64,000 nt of DNA. It comes from Flammeovirgaceae bacterium UBA6059 (GTDB taxonomy: Bacteria; Bacteroidota; Bacteroidia; Cytophagales; Cyclobacteriaceae). A model generated the notes under the pieces. That model saw nothing but the letters and a program-made list of their open reading frames with translations. It did no database searches and had not been told where the DNA came from. Shown here in pieces: positions 60,884 to 64,000 of the stretch (its first letter is position 1; each line of letters starts with the position of its first letter). The position numbers and the translations under genes are program-made. The stretch is from NCBI GenBank assembly GCA_002435755.1, contig DIYH01000028.1, positions 248,001 to 312,000 of the forward strand, read 5' to 3'.

Positions 60884-60914
60884 TTGAATTATGCGTTGAA
60901 AAGGTGTATTTTTG
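60884..60914 (+). promoter_or_regulatory. Promoter of the glycogen-synthase homologue (TTG-N20-TATTTTTG)
   Basis: TTG at 60884-60886 and TATTTTTG at 60907-60914 with a 20-bp spacer. It ends 39 bp before the ATG at 60954 and faces away from the panC promoter. Confidence 0.7.
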
Positions 60915-60953
60915 TGCTCATTTTGAAAAAATCATCATTAAACTGTGATAACT

Positions 60954-61766
60954 ATGTCTAAACTTAGAATCCTTTATGTGGCTAGCGAAATCAATCCTTT
61001 TTTGAAAACCACAGAGGTAGCGGATTTTGTGAGGAAATTGCCCCAGGCGATGCAGGAAAAGGGGATGGAGATTAGGATTTTAGTACCAAGATTTGGACTC
61101 ATCAACGAGCGAAAAAACAGGCTTCACGAAGTGGTCCGCTTGTCAGGGATCAACATTTCGGTAGGTGAAGAGGAGAAGCCTCTGGTCATTAAGGTGGCTT
61201 CCATTCCAAATGCCAAGTTGCAGGTTTATTTCATTGATAATGAAGACTATTTTCACCGTAAGTCAGTCTTCTTTGACAAGGAAGGTGGGTTCTTTGAGGA
61301 CAATGATGAACGTGCTATTTTCTTCTGCAAAGGTGTACTGGAGACAGTCAAAAAGCTTGGATGGGCGCCAGATATCGTACACTGTAACGACTGGATGACA
61401 AGTCTTGTGCCTTTGTATATCAAGACGACTTATAAAAATGATCCTATCTTCCAAAATACCAAGACCGTCTTTACCGTTTATGACAATGCATTCTCTCATA
61501 AGTTCGGAGATGATCTGCTCGAAAAAGTAAAGATGCTTGACATAGATGATCAGATGCTCAACCCCCTTAAATCAGGTGATTACGATGGATTTGTCAAGAT
61601 AGGGGCTGAATACGCTGATGCTGTTATCAAAGGCAAAGAAGAAGCCAGTGAAAGTCTTAATAAGCTTTTGTCTCAGATTGATGAGGAGAAACGATTTGAA
61701 GTGATGGAAAAAGACGAGAACTATTTAGACTCTTACTACAACCTTTATAATGAACTTGTTGGATAG
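60954..61766 (+). CDS. Half-length glycogen/starch synthase homologue (GT5 N-terminal domain only)
   Basis: This 270-aa protein matches the N-terminal Rossmann-like catalytic domain of glycogen synthase: LRILYVASEINPF, then an ILVPRFGLINERK block, DIVHCNDWMTSLVPLYI and TVFTVYDNAFSH. The C-terminal GT-B domain, which carries the nucleotide-sugar site, is absent; full GlgA is about 480 aa. The ADP-glucose motif KTGGLAD is KTTEVAD here. The gene is intact, with its own promoter, and runs 17 bp into the DUF4270 gene. It therefore looks like a stable short family rather than a fragment. I chose ATG 60954 over GTG 60945. Catalytic function is doubtful. Confidence 0.85.
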   Translation: MSKLRILYVASEINPFLKTTEVADFVRKLPQAMQEKGMEIRILVPRFGLINERKNRLHEVVRLSGINISVGEEEKPLVIKVASIPNAKLQVYFIDNEDYFHRKSVFFDKEGGFFEDNDERAIFFCKGVLETVKKLGWAPDIVHCNDWMTSLVPLYIKTTYKNDPIFQNTKTVFTVYDNAFSHKFGDDLLEKVKMLDIDDQMLNPLKSGDYDGFVKIGAEYADAVIKGKEEASESLNKLLSQIDEEKRFEVMEKDENYLDSYYNLYNELVG

Positions 61767-63066
61767 AAATTTAGTAGTAGGGACGGTCCTATCGTCTCTG
61801 TTGCTTTTTTTTAGTTGCGAGGATCCAGGAGAAATCGGCCTAACGGTTGATCCGGACAGGGACGAAATCGACGTAAAGCTCAAGACATTCACACTCCCAT
61901 TTCAGAATGTCTTTAATGATAGTGTACGTACTGATATTAGTGGTCGATTGATTGTTGGTGGCATTGATGATCCGGTGTATGGCCGTACTCAAACGCAAGC
62001 TTACACTCAATTCAATCTTGACTTTGATGGAGATCCTATTACCAATACCAGTGCAGTATTAGATTCTATGGTATTGCATTTAGCCTTTTCATACTGGCAC
62101 GGTTTTGATTTTAGTCAGCCGCAGACTTATCGGGTCTTTCAGTTGGCTGATACACTCTTCAACACTGTGAACTACCTCAGCCATATGACCACCAGAATAG
62201 ATGCCCGAGAATTAGGGTCTGCTACTGTGGAGGTAATACCAGGTCAAGACACGGTATTATCCATCCGACTAAATGATCGGTTTGCCGAAACTATGTTTGA
62301 GGAAGCAAGGGTATTCATCAGTGATGCAACTTTTCGTGATGAATTCAAAGGTCTGGCCATCACGGCAGATGAGGATAACTCAGTAGTCGTCGGATTTGAT
62401 CCTTTTGATGATAGGACCCGTATGTCAATCTATTATCAAATACCAGAGTTTGAGATAGACAGTGCTGAATATCGATTTGAGTTTGGCGGTGACAATACCA
62501 TTCGATATAATCAATTCATCAATGATAGGTCAGGATCCGTCATGGCCGAAGTACAGAACAAGACTGTATTTAACTCACCTGATGGGCTGGTCCATTGGCA
62601 ACCCGCAACAGGGATACTGCCGGTAATCAATTTTGAACCTTATCGCCAGTTTGCAGATAGTTTAGATCATCTGGTCATCTCACGTGCGGAGATTGAGATA
62701 GGTCCTAACCTGATCCAAGATGTGGATCCTTTCATCAATGCCCCTGAAGAACTTCGTTATATCTTTTTGAACGATGGAAACATTAATGGCCCAGGAACCA
62801 TTTTCGATCCTGCCAACAATACGATATTAGATAATAACTCGTATCTCACAGGTCAATTCAATGTAGATTCCCACGCTTACGACGAAGTTGTGACACAGTC
62901 ATATAGAGGTACTTTGACTATCTACCTCGAGTTATTGGCCACAGGACAAATCGAGTTTGGTGAGGTGGCAGTAATGCCAAGAACCATTTCCACTTTCAAT
63001 CAGGCTAGCTTCAGCCCTGAGGGAGTGAAACTTAGGGTATACTACACTACCTCTGCCAACCGGTAG
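61750..63066 (+). CDS. DUF4270 family lipoprotein
   Basis: This 438-aa lipoprotein has lipobox FFSC (Cys23). It has a family-typical start (CEDPGEIGLTVDPDRDEIDVK) and long stretches of beta-strand patterns, with no catalytic motif. DUF4270 is a Bacteroidota family of secreted or surface proteins of unknown function. It overlaps the glycogen-synthase homologue by 17 bp and is followed 36 bp later by glmS, which suggests one transcription unit with envelope-sugar themes. Confidence 0.9.
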   Translation: MNLLDRNLVVGTVLSSLLLFFSCEDPGEIGLTVDPDRDEIDVKLKTFTLPFQNVFNDSVRTDISGRLIVGGIDDPVYGRTQTQAYTQFNLDFDGDPITNTSAVLDSMVLHLAFSYWHGFDFSQPQTYRVFQLADTLFNTVNYLSHMTTRIDARELGSATVEVIPGQDTVLSIRLNDRFAETMFEEARVFISDATFRDEFKGLAITADEDNSVVVGFDPFDDRTRMSIYYQIPEFEIDSAEYRFEFGGDNTIRYNQFINDRSGSVMAEVQNKTVFNSPDGLVHWQPATGILPVINFEPYRQFADSLDHLVISRAEIEIGPNLIQDVDPFINAPEELRYIFLNDGNINGPGTIFDPANNTILDNNSYLTGQFNVDSHAYDEVVTQSYRGTLTIYLELLATGQIEFGEVAVMPRTISTFNQASFSPEGVKLRVYYTTSANR

Positions 63067-63102
63067 TCAGACAAAATATTTACAAACTAATATCTTTACC
63101 AC

Positions 63103-64000
63103 ATGTGTGGAATTGTTGGATATATAGGGCATAGGGATGCCTTCCCTATCTTAATAAAAGGTCTTAAAAGATTGGAATATCGGGGATATGATAGTGCCGG
63201 TGTTGCATTGCTCAATGGCTCTCTCGAGATATATAAAAAACAAGGCAAGGTTTCAGCACTTGAGGAATCAATTGAGGGCTCGCCTCTTAAGACCACCGTG
63301 GGAATGGGACATACCCGTTGGGCCACTCATGGTGAACCTAATGATACTAATGCGCATCCCCATTACTCTCATAGTACAGATTATGCAATCATTCACAATG
63401 GTATCATCGAAAACTACGGATCGCTAAAAAAAGAGCTCGGGAAGAAGGGTTACAAGTTTAGGAGTGACACTGATACCGAAGTTCTGATCACTTTTATCGA
63501 GGATATCATCAACGAGTATGACTGTAGTTTAGAAGAAGGTGTAAGAATAGCCCTTTCAAAAGTAGTCGGTGCGTATGCGATCGTCGTAATGTCAACCAAA
63601 GATGAGACGAAGCTCGTGGCAGCACGTAAAGGCAGTCCATTGGTTATTGGGGTCGGCCAGGGAGAGTACTTCTTAGCTTCAGATGCTACTCCTATCATCG
63701 AGTATACTAACGAAGTGGTGTATCTCAATGATGAAGAAGTAGCAGTATTGACAAGAGAAGGTCTTGAAATCAAAGATTTTGAAGCCCTCTCTCAGACACC
63801 GTATATCCATACGCTTGATTTAGCATTAGAATCAATAGAAAAGAGTGGTTACGAGCACTTTATGCTCAAGGAAATATTTGAGCAGCCTAACTCTATCGCT
63901 GACTGTATGAGAGGCCGTCTCAAGGCAGCTGATGGTCATTTGGTGTTAGGAGGTATTCGTGACTATACTAATGCTCTGATCAATGCAGAGAAGATCATAT
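63103..64000 (+). CDS. glmS: Glutamine-fructose-6-phosphate aminotransferase (C-terminal part missing)
   Basis: The frame opens at ATG 63103 and runs off the right edge after about 299 codons; the full enzyme is about 600 aa. The N-terminal glutaminase domain is complete, with the nucleophile Cys2 (MCGIVGYIG), GHTRWATHGEP near 70-80, HNGIIENY near 98, and SDTDTEV. The first sugar-isomerase domain begins near 270 (LKEIFEQPNSI). GlmS makes glucosamine-6-phosphate for peptidoglycan and LPS. A -7-like TATCTTTA lies at 63091-63098, too close to the ATG to be a normal promoter for it. Confidence 0.97.
   Translation, partial: MCGIVGYIGHRDAFPILIKGLKRLEYRGYDSAGVALLNGSLEIYKKQGKVSALEESIEGSPLKTTVGMGHTRWATHGEPNDTNAHPHYSHSTDYAIIHNGIIENYGSLKKELGKKGYKFRSDTDTEVLITFIEDIINEYDCSLEEGVRIALSKVVGAYAIVVMSTKDETKLVAARKGSPLVIGVGQGEYFLASDATPIIEYTNEVVYLNDEEVAVLTREGLEIKDFEALSQTPYIHTLDLALESIEKSGYEHFMLKEIFEQPNSIADCMRGRLKAADGHLVLGGIRDYTNALINAEKII

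Noticed and set aside
63091..63098. TATCTTTA as a promoter for glmS
   Set aside because: The last base deviates from TAnnTTTG and the box ends only 4 bp before the ATG, leaving almost no leader.

Overview
The window is a gene-dense, medium-GC piece of a Bacteroidota chromosome, most likely from the Cytophagales/Cytophagia side. The phylum call rests on several independent signs. Many starts are preceded by the Bacteroidota -7 box TAnnTTTG. Shine-Dalgarno sequences are weak. CarB is short and lacks its allosteric domain, AccD has lost its zinc ribbon, and S16 carries a long acidic tail. Phylum-typical families (DUF4270, DUF4834, NqrF, lipoproteins with a Cys close to the N terminus) are present. 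The genus call is inference only. I see no rRNA, tRNA, CRISPR array, prophage or transposase. Nearly everything looks like vertically inherited housekeeping or envelope DNA.

Layout. 1-7.1 kb: nrnA (cut by the left edge), ndk, a membrane flippase-like gene coupled to scpA, then dxs with two alpha/beta hydrolases. 7.3-14.3 kb: a complete RND efflux operon (adaptor, pump, outer-membrane factor) and an MltF-type lytic transglycosylase. 14.3-21.8 kb: a carotenoid desaturase, a TerB-like protein, and a divergent kynurenine cluster (haaO-type dioxygenase, kynU and kmo on minus; an SDR and a semialdehyde dehydrogenase on plus) with a palindrome in the short shared control region. 21.9-28.5 kb: envelope and unknown proteins, an M19 dipeptidase, a PspC protein and a degenerate arginase-fold protein. 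28.5-34 kb: nqrF, accD, DUF4834 and carB. 34-36.5 kb: a MORN-like lipoprotein facing a transglutaminase-like/TPR protein. 36.6-42.7 kb: the 2-oxoglutarate dehydrogenase operon sucA-sucB-lpd, interrupted by a four-helix-bundle gene with inverted-repeat flanks. 42.9-45.3 kb: rpsP-rimM-trmD and rplS. 45.3-51.2 kb: dapF, secA, a SPOR lipoprotein and an M20 peptidase. 51.2-53.7 kb: two divergent phosphate-transporter-type genes around a hairpin-rich spacer. 53.7-57.4 kb: a YqjE-like pair, a geranylgeranylglyceryl-phosphate-synthase-family enzyme, an AraC regulator, and an acyl-CoA dehydrogenase with an 18-bp palindrome at its promoter. 57.4-64 kb: a zinc peptidase, an rfaE2-type gene, a second flippase-like gene, panD-panC, then a half-length glycogen-synthase homologue, DUF4270 and glmS (cut by the right edge).

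How it fits together. The cell runs an aerobic TCA cycle and probably a sodium-pumping NADH:quinone reductase, and can degrade kynurenine/3-hydroxyanthranilate. It makes isoprenoids by the DXP route, which would supply carotenoids and quinones. The best leads are regulatory or concern degenerate enzymes: two clear operator-like palindromes, an SDR without its YxxxK pair, an arginase-fold protein missing metal ligands, a half glycogen synthase, and a small mobile-looking insertion in the sucAB-lpd operon. I did not find a convincing new multi-gene defence or mobile system.
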